Made by a program: the position numbers and the translations under genes. The notes under the pieces are model-generated. The model saw only the letters and a list, made by a program, of their open reading frames with translations, ran no database searches and was not told where the DNA came from. Below, piece after piece: positions 23,242 through 34,489 of a DNA stretch of 64,000 bases. Source of the stretch: Pontederia crassipes (Eukaryota; Streptophyta; Magnoliopsida; Commelinales; Pontederiaceae); assembly GCA_030549335.1 (NCBI GenBank), contig CM060198.1, positions 40,588,353 through 40,652,352 on the forward strand. Direction: 5' to 3'. Positions within the stretch are counted from its first letter, which is position 1. Each line of letters begins with the position of its first letter.

Positions 23242-24444
23242 ATGCTGTAAAATAAATTTAAAATATTAGTTCAAAGAAAACAACAAATTAAAAAATTAAA
23301 AATTAAAAGTTTAGATAATTAAATTTATCTTAATTATTGATTTCTAAAATTTTAATTTTCTTATTTGATAAGTCATTGACTCCTAAAAAAAATAAGTTAA
23401 TAATTATATATATATGTAAAATTTTATATGTGTGATATATTATATAAAACTTAAATCATTAAAAAACTTTTTTCATATTACACATAAAATTTGATTGACT
23501 ATTTTTTCGTTTACAAAACTTGGGTGATCAAACACATAACCATCCCTTCTCCTCTCTCTCTATTCATACGAAACACATGTCCATGTGCATGTTCCCTGAC
23601 ACATCCACCCACCCTGACACATCCACCCATCCTTGGTAACTATTCCTTCTCCTCTTTCTGTATCCATACGAAACAAAACACATGTCCATGTCCCTGACAC
23701 CTCCTGGTCACACCCACCCATCCCCTGCTCGAAAGGCAAAAGGCAAAAAAAAGGACAAAGGAGAAAATCTCCAAAGTATAGAGGCATCCGACAACTCCTG
23801 CATTCGCCACACAGAGTTCTGTAGGTGCTCGGCCGCCGGTGTCATCCTTCACTACATGAAGTTCGGCAGTGTCATGGCTGCAACCTTCTCCTCTCTGCTG
23901 CTCCGCCTACTTCCTCCAAAAGAGCGGCGACCGCAGTAGTATGTGCAAGAAGGCATGACAGTCATGGACGAAATCTGAGCTTCATAGAAGAAAACGTACT
24001 AGAGGAAGAAGATCGGCTGCTCCTCTGTTCGTTGTTGTTGTCGTCGTCGAGAGGAAGAAAGACGACCACTGATCCTTGTCATCGTCATCGCCTAGAGGAA
24101 GAAGACCGACTGCTCTACCATTGATCGTTGTCGTCGTCGTTGCCCAGAGGAAGAAGACGACCCGCTCCACCGCCGATCATCTTCGCTCTACCGCCGTGAT
24201 GTAAAGATGGGATTCGCAAGTAGGGCAAAGGGAATAGGAGAGTTTTTTACTTTTTTTTAATGACGCTGGAGGTCTGAAGAAAATCGTCGGTTTGAACGGT
24301 CGAACCCGATTTTGACCGGGTTTGACCGGTTCAAACAGGATTAATGGACTACTCGGTTCTTTGTTGACCCCTAACCCATTTTTGTACCCGGATGCCGGTC
24401 TGACCAATCCGACTGGCCGGGCCAGTCCGGGTTTTACAACACTG
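23242..24444 (-). other. hAT 5' region, non-coding
   Basis: This is the presumed promoter and leader side of the transposase gene. It holds a cccaccctgacacatccacc-like short repeat (23595-23635), a tgtccatgt repeat, and a stretch rich in gtcgtcgt and gaggaagaa units (24000-24175) that produces spurious frames on both strands. The subterminal ccggtt/aaccgg motifs lie at 24280-24430. I see no convincing second gene. Confidence 0.55.
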
Positions 24445-24452
24445 ATCCCCAT

Positions 24453-24645
24453 ACATCAAAGATTTCAACTTCCATAATTTCATTTTGGGATATTTCATTT
24501 CTTCTGAAAAGAGTTCTTGCTCTTTGACATATGTCGCATCTCTTAACATAAAGATGCACATATTTAAATAAATAGGGCCAATAAAATCTAATTGCAGCAC
24601 CTTTAGCTCCAAGTCTTGCACAAGGTGAAGAGTGGCGTTGGTGTA
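24453..24645 (-). pseudogene. Athila-like integrase zinc-binding fragment
   Basis: The minus-strand frame contains HQRHSSPC, FYWPYLFKYVHLYVKRCD, ICQRA and EIMEVEIFDVWG. This is the H2C2 finger and the lead-in to the catalytic core of Athila/Tat-type integrases. The right edge is the copia target duplication gaatt (24646-24650). The upstream part of the same frame is at 45685 onward; the downstream part is at 20414. Confidence 0.8.
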
Positions 24646-24650
24646 GAATT

Positions 24651-26881
24651 TGTTGGAGCAAAGTTTTTATTCCTTATATAATTATATTTTAATGACACAA
24701 ATCTCAAAAGAACTGAGTTATATTTAAAATGTTGAAAAAAATTTAAATAGAAATGAATCACTTCATACACTAAACTTTCGATTAATATTTGTCTATGTTC
24801 CCACGAGATTTACAATAAGAGGTGAATATAAAAAGTTATAAGTACCTTTGTTATCTTTGTATAGATTTAAGAATCACCTCATTGGAACAACCACATATAA
24901 AATGTTATGTTTAAACAAGTGAAGCTCGAAAATATCAAATTCATGTTGATATTTTTATGTACTAAACTTGCAATCAATGTTTGAGTATTCTATCTTGAGA
25001 TTTGGATAAAGAGATTAATATAAAAGTTATATATAATTCTCTTATATTTTCAGCGAATTAAGAATCACCTCATTTGGACAACCATATAAAATGTTATGCC
25101 CAAAATAGTGAAGGCCGACAAGTTCTATTCGAAGTTGATATTTTTATGTGTTGAACTTGCATTTAATATTGGATTACTTTATCAATAGATTTGGGATAAT
25201 AGGTGAACAAAAAAATATTGTAATAAATTTGTTAGATTTTCATAGAATCAAATGTCATCCCATTTGGATATTGGTATGAAAAGTTATATATAAAAGAGTA
25301 AAGCTCTAAAACGTTTCATTTGAAATGGACAATTTTGTGTATTGATCTTTGAATTAATATTGAACTATGATCTCATTAGATTTTGGATGAATAGTGAATA
25401 TCAAAGTTGTTGATCACATAGAATAAAAAATCATCTCATTTGGATACTCGTATAAAATGTTATGTATAAAAGAGTAAGGTCTAAAAAGTTTAAATTGAAA
25501 TTGACAACTTTATGCATTGAACTTTGATTGAATATTTAACTATGATTTCATTGGATTTTGGATGAACAATGATTATCAAAGTTGTAGATAATTCTGTTAT
25601 TGTTTTATAGAATAAAAAATCATCTCATTTGGATATTCATATAAAAAGTTTAATTTGAAATTTACAACTTTATGCACTGAACATTGATAGAATATTTAAC
25701 TATGATCTTATTTCATTTTTTATGAGTAATGAATATCAAAGTTATAGAGAATTTTGTTATCTCTCCATAGAATCACAATATGTCTCATTTGGAAAACTGT
25801 CAAAATGTTATGTATAAAAGAGTGCAGGTCTATGAGGCTATCGATGACCAAACAAACGATCAAAAATATTTTGATCAACCGCTGGAGATAAAACGAACGC
25901 TCGAAAATGCTATTGCAGCGACCGCTAATTACAAAAAGCGCGGACAATTCTAAATCGAATGATTGAAACTCTATCAGTCGATCGTTCTGGGTGACCAAAA
26001 AATGAACATGTTCAAAACAGACGATCAAAGTTGTTGTCGGAACGACCGCTAGTTATAGAGAGCATAAACATTTCTAAATCGGACGACCGAATCACTTTCG
26101 GTCGATCATTATGTGAGCAAAGGCAACGACAATGGCTAAATCCTTCTACGGTCTATCATCAGCGAACAACTACGCAGAAAAGACAAACACAATAGCTAAT
26201 TTTGTATAAAATGGATGACCAAAACCGTAACGGTTGACCATTGAGCATATAACAAAATGCGCAATGACTAGTTTCTGTCCAGAATGGATGACCAAAACTA
26301 ACACGATCGATCATTTTAGAAGTGACAGCTCAATTTCAAAAAGCTTTGCAACAACCATATTTTGGAAAGTAGCCTACCAAAAGGATTCTAAAGACTGAAG
26401 AAATTGAAATTAAGCAAGGCAAATCACACTAAAAGCTTCCTTCATGTCCAAAGCATTTCTTTGAGCCTAATCTTGCAAATCATCCCTTCCCTCTTCTAAT
26501 TTCTAAGCGTAAGCATTCTTTATAAGAAGAGAGAATTTGAGGGAATTCTTGTGTTCTTGTTTAGAGAGTTTGAGAGCTCCTTGTAAGAAGAGGTGTGACT
26601 TACCTCTTGAGCAAAGAAGAAGGCATTGTGGTGTAGAAAGGGTTATTCTCTCCCTACATGAAAAGAGAAAGCTAGTGAATCTCCGACGGTCTCGAGGTCG
26701 GGAAGTCGGAGCGGGGACGTAGGCCAAGGTGTTGGACCAAACCTTCCTGAGTTTTGATTCTTCTTACTTGTCTTTTACTTGCTTGTGATCGTATGTTCTA
26801 AAAATCGACTCTTATGACTTTTCGGTTATAATTTTTATCCACCAATTCACCCCCACCCCTCTTAGTGCTTTCAATCCTACA
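24651..26881 (+). repeat. Copia 5' LTR (2231 bp)
   Basis: The first half consists of about five imperfect units of 130-190 bp built on catctcatttggatactcgt, tataaaagagt, ttgacaactttatg and tgaactttgattgaat. The second half has frequent gaccga/cgatca/tcggtcg motifs. The last 400 bp carry the leader-like ctccgacggtctcgaggtcg and gcggggacgtagg blocks and a C-rich terminus. Confidence 0.88.
25289..25830 (+). promoter_or_regulatory. Reiterated TATA-like motifs in the copia 5' LTR
   Basis: TATAAAAG occurs at 25289, 25465 and 25813, each inside gttat(g)tataaaagagt of a repeat unit. The last is followed by agtgcaggtctatgaggct, which differs from the agtaaggtct of the others and is the likely true promoter. 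LTR2 has the same at 44006, 44186, 44375 and 44566. TATA role is inferred from motif and position. Confidence 0.5.
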
Positions 26882-26894
26882 ATTGGTATCAGAG
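26882..26894 (+). promoter_or_regulatory. Copia primer-binding site (initiator Met-tRNA)
   Basis: attggtatcagag directly follows the LTR end TCCTACA. tggtatcagag is complementary to the 3' end of initiator Met-tRNA, the usual plant copia primer. Confidence 0.85.
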
Positions 26895-26936
26895 AAAGGT
26901 TGCTATTATTTTAAATATTTAATCATCTTTTAGAGC

Positions 26937-28253
26937 ATGACACTATTTTTTGAAGAAGGTCATTCCATTTTTGAGCCACCGAGTTTAAAAGATGATTCTT
27001 TTTCTTCTTGGGAAATTAGATTGAAATCTTATATATGTTCTATTGATTTTGATATGTGGGAAGTTTTAGAAAATGGATTTGAAAAGACAAAGAAAATTAT
27101 AAATGGTGTTTCTATTGATCTTCCATTTTTTTAATATGACGATTCTCAAATGTCGATTGAAAAACTTGACTACAATGCCAAAAATATCTTTTATTTCTCT
27201 TTAGACTCTTATGGCATGAATTTTATCTCTAAATGATCCACTTCTTATGAGATTTAGCAAGTTTTGTTAAGTAGTTTTGACAAAAAGGGCACATCGGATG
27301 TGGACAATGAAGAAAATGACAGTCTTACATCCATGACATCCAAAGATGAAGTGTTATGCTTAATGGCAAAAAGTGATGATAATGAGGTAACATCAACTTC
27401 TCTTATTCCTCTAGTGATAGTGATGATGATGTTGATATTGCTCTTGATGTTCATAAAGAATTTTCATTTCTTATTCAAAAGCATCTTTCTCTAAGAAAGA
27501 AAAATGGAACATTAATGAATGAGTATATTGCTTTGAAAAATGAGTTTGAAATTTTGAAAGAAGAAAGAAATACTTGTCTAGTTCAAAATGAAAATTTGAT
27601 GAATGATTTTCATATTATGAAAAAAAATTGAAATTTTAAAAAATGAAAAGAATGCATGTTTAGTTGAAAATGAAACTTTGATAAAGGAAATTGATTCACT
27701 ATCCTTGGAAATTAAAAATTATGAAGTTTTGAAGGTAGAAAATTCAATATTGGTTATATTACAAAATGAATCACAAAAGAAAATAACTTCATTACAAAAT
27801 GCTTTACGTGATAAAAGTGCTATGCCTTTGAAGCATACTAGGAATGTTCAAAAGCCTATTAAAATGTTTGCAAACTCTAGTGATTATAAAAAGGAAATGA
27901 ACTTGAAGGAAATTGTCAAAAATAAAAAAAGATATTATTTGAAATATTCTTATTCTTCAAAACCAAAGCATGTTAATGATTATTATTTGAAGAATAATCA
28001 TTCTTATGATCGCTCTTTTAATGTTAAACATTCTCATGCTTCTCATTATGATTATTCAAGAATGAAATATGATCATAATCATTTTGTTATATCATCTATT
28101 AAATGTCAATATTGTAATGCTCATAAAATTATTCATTTGAATGTCAAATTAAAAAATCTATTAATATGAGCATGAAATTGATATGGGTTCCTAAAGGAAA
28201 CAAAATTAATCATGTTGGACCCAAACAAGTTTGGGTACCAAAATGCAAATGAT
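26937..28253 (+). pseudogene. Copia Gag remnant
   Basis: ATG at 26937 opens MTLFFEEGHSIFEPPSLK, then SSWEIRLKSYICSIDFDMWE, the conserved N-terminal block of copia Gag (UBN2/DUF4219 type). The frame stops at 27132. Glu/Lys-rich coiled-coil-like sequence follows in several frames to 27680. The ORF at 27678-28169 continues the coiled coil, a Lys/Tyr/His-rich stretch and a degenerate knuckle, CQYCNAHKIIHLNVK, in which the later His/Cys are lost. The end has the WVPKG..GPKQVWVPK pair that closes Sirevirus-like Gag before the protease. At least two lesions disable it. Confidence 0.75.
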
Positions 28254-29977
28254 TTTTGTTTGTAGGTGTGCATCACAAGAGAAGAATAATTCAAGTAAAG
28301 TGAACGCAAACACTTTTTGGTAAGAGTATCATTGAAGTAAAACTTTAAATCTATTTTGTGCACATGTGATTTTAATTATGACATCTCATATTTAAAATAT
28401 GCATTTGACTTGAATGTGTCCATTCTTGATCATGATTATTCACAAACTCAAATGCATAAAAGTCTTAAAATTTTTACGTTGACAAAAATTGATGATACTT
28501 TCTATGATTAGGTGTGCATGTGCATTTTCATTTGATAGACTAAACTTTTAATGATTTTGTGACTTGAACTGAATATCAATTTTATGGAAGTTGCATTTTA
28601 ATATATATTTTGGAGATAAATACTTCTATATAAAATTAATATGATCTTACTTTTACTCATATAGATTTAAGACATTTGAGTTTATATTGATATTTTTAAA
28701 TATTTGTGAGTACATAATGATAATATTTTGAACTTAATTTTGTGTAACAATTATCTGAGATTTAAATTTATTTACAAGTTTTCATAATTTTTACACAAGA
28801 CTACGATTTTTTTAAAGTAAATTCTTGTGCATAATTGGATCATTTTATTTTGAAAATGATTATGTCTACATATGTTTAACACTTAAAAATGTGAGCAAGT
28901 ATAGTTGATTTATTACTAGCTCTTATTTAAACATTTTATGCATCATAATTTTAAAATTGAAAGAACTTATAATTTTCATATTTAGATATAAGAATTGACA
29001 AATTGTTTTAAAAAAAACTTTGGTAAAAAAAAGTTTTAAATTTTGATATCATAACTTCTTTTGACTTGTAATAATGCATTTGAAAAATATCTTTCCTCAC
29101 ATGTTAAATGAAGTAAAATACATGCAAATCTTAATCCCTCGCCATATCTATTATAGTTGCCATCTTGATTTGGCACAAGAAAATAATATACGTGATCATC
29201 TTTGATGAATATTTTATCTATTACTATTGGCAATCATTTATGCAAAGTTAAGTTGAATACAATTTTAAGGAATATTTTGGACATCATATGCTTACTTTTA
29301 TAAATTTAGACATCTCCATGATAATTCTTGAAATATCATTCTATTTCTTATACATGAATTTCATGATCACCATTTTCTTTTATGCAAAGTTGAGGAAACT
29401 AATCATGGTAAAATTAAATGAGATTAAAAAAGAGATGTGACTAACAACCTTGGACCCAAGCTAATTTGGGTACAAAAACTCAAATGATATTTTACTTGTA
29501 GATTTGTGTCACATGGAAAGAAAAGGAAAATGAAGTTGAAATAAGGTGAAGACAAAAAAATTGCGACAAAAGTATTTGGTATATGAAAATGAAAATTTGA
29601 ACTTATTTTGATATGATGCATACTTATGTCTTCAATTTGTCAACTTATTAACATATGCATAAAGATAATATTTGATAAAAGATTATGATTTTTTATTATA
29701 TTAGAATTACGTTGCCATCTAATTATGAAAGTGTCCATATTACTAACTTTGCATAAATATTTTTTATGAAAATATGTCACATGCATAATGGTTGCTAAAT
29801 TGACATTTGTAGATTATCTAACTAATTCAATGTGAAAATCATATTTATGAAAAACAAGGGCACTTATATCAATACTAAAGTTTGCATGTATAATTCTTCA
29901 CACTCAACATATGTTGATTTATATGGACATTGTGTACTATTTTACAACATGATATTTATTATTAGATATAATTATAT
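28254..29977 (+). other. Copia internal region, non-coding, pol absent
   Basis: AT-rich with no readable protease, integrase, RT or RNase H. The segment around 29440-29520 (ttggacccaagctaatttgg, ttacttgtagatttgtgtca) resembles 28215-28290, so part of the Gag end has been duplicated. The G2 insertion begins at 29978 after its target copy tatat (29973-29977). Confidence 0.6.
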
Positions 29978-31810
29978 TGTAACGCCCCCAAATCACACCC
30001 CGCCATGTGGCAGAATACGCTTCGAGAACGCTACGGGTCATCCTTACATGTACCTCATATTGACCAAAAATACGACTTTGATTGGCTAGATAAAAGTGAC
30101 AAACTTAATCATCATTAAATAATAAAATGAGTATAACATCTTAACAAGCGGAAGATTGATAAAGAACTTCGTATGAGTCCAAGAAAAACTAATACATCAA
30201 AGTAATAGAAAGAAAGGAAAAATCTACCCATCATCTAAAGAACTCGATAACCATTGCAGCCATCTACGAGCTTGATCTGTCACCCTTAGCCACCTTCATC
30301 ATTCTGGCCTTGGCCTGCATTTAAGAACATGTAGGGGAGAACCTCCCTATGAGTTTTACAACTTAGTATGCAAGTAAGATAAATATCATCATAAGATCAT
30401 GATGCTAGACAAGAATCATAAAGATAATGTCATCATATCATAGAAGAGTAAATCATGATCATGGTAGAGATAACATAAAGCATGAAAAGGGACATACAAA
30501 TAAGAGATCAAGATCATAATTAAATCATCATAAAAGAGTGGCAAAAGAGGCCGATCATCATAAAAGTGATTCATTATTCATATGTGTTCATCTTCGTATT
30601 CATCTTTCACTTATTTTGGGTATATTTCAACCTAAGAGGAGGCCTGCCTCAACCCGTCCACCATCATCATCATCATAACTGATAGAGTCATCCCATAACT
30701 GACAGCTCATCACCTGGTCATCACCATTACTAATCCATCATAAAATAAGAGCTCTCCATTTAACGATTTTTGTCTTTTATCTTGCATATTTTAATTAATC
30801 TTCATAATAATTTTAAATTAAGATAACAAGATAGGATCATAGAGAGTAAATCATAAACACAAAGGGCATAATCATCATCATACTTAGATTAGGATTACTC
30901 ACATGAATCAGGAGTCACAAGATCATAAAAATCAACTAATCAGTATGGAACCCGGGCCGAGTTCATAAGGGCATCATTGGGAGAAATCAAGACATGGCCT
31001 AGGCTGGGTTCGTACTTAGTGGCTCGGTCGAGCGATTCGACAAATCGGTCAATCGCCCGATAGAAGTCATGGCCGAGCGTGACTTTGTCATGGAACTGCC
31101 CGGGTCATGTCGTCATCAACCCAGGCCGAGTTCTTCTTCATTCCAGAGATTCGCTCTCCGACAATGGCGGACCCGGCCGAGTTCCATCGAACTTGGTCCG
31201 AGTATCGACCTACTCGGGCCGGGTCAGGGTGAACCTGGGCCAGGTTCCTCTTATGCAGGGATTGCGCGGACATGCGGTGTGAGTTCCTTCCTTCATTTTT
31301 TTTCGACGATGGCCAGCATCCAGAATCATCATAGAACGTCCTACTATAACTATGGACTAACTAAAACATGCTTCAAGTCTAGAATCAAGATTCTATCACG
31401 AATCTATCCTAGTTCCATCTAGTTACTGTCCAAGAAAATGTAATTGCAGTCTCCTTCTTCCTCTTCTTCCTCTTCCTCTGCCTGCTCCTCTCGGCTCGAG
31501 CGCACGTTCGGTGTCGTCCACGTCCTCTGGTTGATCTCCTATTGGCAACGGCGTTCAAGGACGAACAAGACAAACAAAAGGTGCACGAATGGGGGAGGAG
31601 AAACTAGGGCCGGCTTGCACAGGGAAAAAGGGGCTAATTGTTTCATTTTGACCCGACACATATATATGAGAAGACATCTGATCCAAGTTCTGTTGGAAAA
31701 ACAAATCCAACTAGACTTTATTTCCTATTTATCTCCTCCTATTCGGTTTATCTTTCCCTTTTATCTTTTATTTTACTTTTCTTTTATTTTGCAGGCTTTC
31801 GGGTGTTACA
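29978..31810 (-). repeat. G2 3' LTR (1833 bp)
   Basis: The outer end is next to tatat. The inner end, gggtgttaca, is followed by ttataaaccccttaaaat, whose minus strand is the short purine tract aaggggttt. It shares all blocks with the 5' LTR, including the cggg/cccg palindromic region at 30950-31250 and the CTCTTCC-rich tract near 31455. Confidence 0.9.
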
Positions 31811-31859
31811 TTATAAACCCCTTAAAATAAATTTCATCCTCGAATTCAGTCAGAAGTTA

Positions 31860-33282
31860 GGACTTACCAAGTAGTGTGGGGAATTCCCTTCGCATCTCAG
31901 ACTCGAGTTCCTAGGTTGCTTCGTCACCTCGGTGATGGCTCCAAGCTACCTTGACTAATGGTACATCCTTGTTGTTGTGACGATGGACCTTGGTCTCTAG
32001 AATCTGGATGGGTTGCTCCTCATAGGTCAAGTCATCTTTGAGAATGGGTTCTTCATACTTTATGACATTTGCATCATCCTGTTTATACTTTCGAAGCATA
32101 GAGACGTGGAACACATTATGAACTTCCCCATAGGATGGAGGTAATGCTAGCCTGCAAGCACCCACTCCAACTAGCTCGAGCACCTCAAATGGGTCAACAT
32201 ATCTTGGGCTGAGCTTTCTTCTTTTGTTGAATCTCATCACTCCTTTGGTTGGGGAAACCTTCAAAAGTACTTGGTCACATGTCTGGAAATTTTGTTCACG
32301 TCATCCTTTATCAGCATAAAACTTTTATCGAGCTTGAGCTACCTTCATCCTTTCTTATATTAACTCGACCCTTGCTGAATATTCTTTTGTTTGTTTCAAC
32401 TCTTTAGCATCCAAAATCTTCCTTTCACCTACCTCATTCCAGCATGCAGGTGAACGACATGGTCTCCCATACAGAGCTACAAAGGGAGCCACGTGGATGT
32501 TGGAATGATAACTATTATTATAAGCAAACTCAATAAGTAGTAGATGATTATCCCAATTGTCCCTCCAGTCCAGGGCACAAGCTCTTAACATATCCTCAAC
32601 TGTTTGGATGGTCTTCTCAGTCTGACCGTTCGTTTATGGATGAATGTCGTGCTATAATTCAGTCTTGTCCCAAAAGAGTCTTGTATCCAAAAACTGGCTA
32701 TCAACCTTGGATCCCTATTTGATACAATGGAGGTGGGGATCCCATGAAGTCTGATTGTCTCATGTACATATAGATCCATAAGGCTCTGTACTGATTGTTT
32801 GAACTTTATGGGTAAGAAATGTGCAGACTTCGTTAGCCGATCAACTATTACCCATATGGCGTCATGCCCTTTCTGAGTGCTGGGTAAACAGGTTATAAAG
32901 TCCATGGAGATATCCTCCCATTTCTACGATGGAATAGCGAAAGATGTGTTCTTTCCATAAGGCTTCTGATGTTCCACTTTTACCTGTTGGCAGATCAGGC
33001 ATTTTGAAACATATTATGTGATCTCTCATTTTATATCGTTCCACCAGAAAGTTCTTTGCCCATCCTTGTACATCTTAGTACTGCCCGGGTGGATCGCAAA
33101 CTTAGACTTGTGGCATTCATCCATTACTTTCCTTTTGTGAGCTTCATCACTTGGGACCCACAGACGATTTCTGTATCGGATCCCACCATCTGTTGAGAGC
33201 TTAAAATCTTCTTCTTCTTTCTGACATCTTCACATATCTTTGTATATTCAGGATCTTGAGCCTAAGCCTTAATAATCTTATC
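31860..33282 (-). pseudogene. G2 integrase and chromodomain
   Basis: Core at 32585-32905: [30 protein letters not shown] and VSNRDPRL. Relatives have VSDRDPRF, so the second catalytic Asp is Asn here. After a frameshift near 32640-32660 the frame continues with [20 protein letters not shown] and [11 protein letters not shown] (32355-32591), then GPFEVLE-like and HNVFHVSMLRKY blocks (31911-32264). The chromodomain reads VKVAWSHHRGDEAT and then a TAG where Trp is expected. The zinc finger upstream (33045-33280) is broken. The GC-rich element interrupts the upstream end at 33283. Confidence 0.83.
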
Positions 33283-34473
33283 TAGGGGTGGCAATATTCC
33301 CCACCCCCGCGGGGCCCCACGGGGATTCCCCATTCGGGGCCCCATCTTCGGGGAATTTTTTCCCCGCGGGGGCGGGAATGGGGGCCAAACTGCCCCCGCC
33401 CCCTCTTTCGGGGATCGGGGTGGGGGTAGTTCCCCCCGCCCTGTCGGGGCCCTGATTCCCTGACTTTTTTTCCCTCCTCTCTCTCTCTCTTCCTCTCTTC
33501 TTCGTCCGCGCAGTCGCCCCCTCCTCTCTCTCTTCCTCTCTTCTTCGTCCGCGCAGTCGCCCCCTCTTCTCTCTCTCTTCTTCGTCCGCGCAGTCGTCCC
33601 CTCCTCTCTCTCTTCCTCTCTTCTTCGTCCACGCAGTCGCCCCCTCCTCTCTCTCTCTTCTTCGTCCGCGCAGTCGCCCCCTCCTCTCTCTCTCTTCTTC
33701 GTTCGCACAGTCGCCCCCTCCTCTCTCTCTCTCTTCCTATCTTCTTTGTCCGCGCAGTCGCCCCCTCCTCTCTCTCTCTCTTCTTCGGATCTGGCCAGAT
33801 CCGCATGGATCCAGCTCTCTCTCACCCCCTCCTCTCTCTCTCTCTTCCTCTCTTCTTCGTCCGCGCAGTCGCCCCCTCCTCTCTCTCTCTCTTCTTCGGA
33901 TCCGGCCAGATCCGCACGGATCTGGCTCTCTCTCACCCCCCTCCACCGGTCTCTTGACCCGCAGCCGTTCTCGACCACCGGCGCTCTCGCCCCCACCGCC
34001 GTGCTCTCGCCCGCCTCCGTCGTGCCCTCGCCCGCCGCGGCCGTGCTCTCGCACCCGCCAGCTCTCTCTCACCCCCTCCGCCGGTCTCTTGACCCGCCGC
34101 TGCTCTCGACCGCCGCCGCTCTCGCCCCCACCGCCGTGCTCTCGCCCGCCGTCGTCGTGCCCTCGCTCACCGCCGCCGTGCCCTCGCCCGCCGCCGCCGT
34201 GCTCTCGCCCGCCGTGGCCGCTCTCTCGCCCCGCCTCCACCGCGCTCTTGCCCGCCGCCGTGCTCTCTCGCCCCTTTTCGTCGCCGTTCTCTCGCCCCCG
34301 CCGCCGCTCTCGCCCCCCTCCGCGGGGATTCGGATTCCCGGCGGGGATCGGGGTGGGGGTTAAAATTTCCCCCGAACCGGGGATTCGGGGCGGGGTCGGG
34401 GGCGGAGGCGGGTTATCGGGGTCGGGGCGGGGGTGGTATCCCCCGCCCCGAACAGCGGCGGTTGCCATCCCTA
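33283..34473. mobile_element. GC-rich non-autonomous hAT-like element with minisatellite
   Basis: Ends taggggtggcaat and (inverted right end) tagggatggcaac form terminal inverted repeats. Flanks are atcttatc (33275-33282) and atcctatc (34474-34481), an 8-bp target duplication with one change. Inside, cttcttcgtccgcgcagtcg plus ccccctcctctctctct repeats about nine times (33490-33870), then a ctcgcccgccgccg-type triplet-rich tract, flanked by G-runs and C-runs (33300-33440, 34320-34460) that could form G-quadruplexes. There is no transposase. The long frames on both strands come from the repeat and encode only Arg/Glu/Gly- or Pro/Ser-rich strings. Confidence 0.75.
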
Positions 34474-34489
34474 ATCCTATCCACCAGAT

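Larger units (their letters stand above)
20423..24444 (-). mobile_element. Complete hAT transposon (4022 bp)
   Basis: Ends caatgttgtaaaacc and (reverse complement of the right end) cagtgttgtaaaacc form a terminal inverted repeat with one mismatch. Both sides are flanked by the identical 8-bp target duplication atccccat (20415-20422, 24445-24452), the length typical of hAT elements. Subterminal regions carry repeated aaccggtc/ggaccgg motifs. It contains one transposase gene on the minus strand. It landed in the integrase frame of an older gypsy element, which reads through once the element and one TSD copy are removed. Confidence 0.93.

Noticed and set aside
23560-24170. Several frames on both strands upstream of the hAT transposase
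   Set aside because: Low-complexity (gtcgtcgt, gaggaagaa) and short direct repeats in the hAT 5' region; no recognisable domain.
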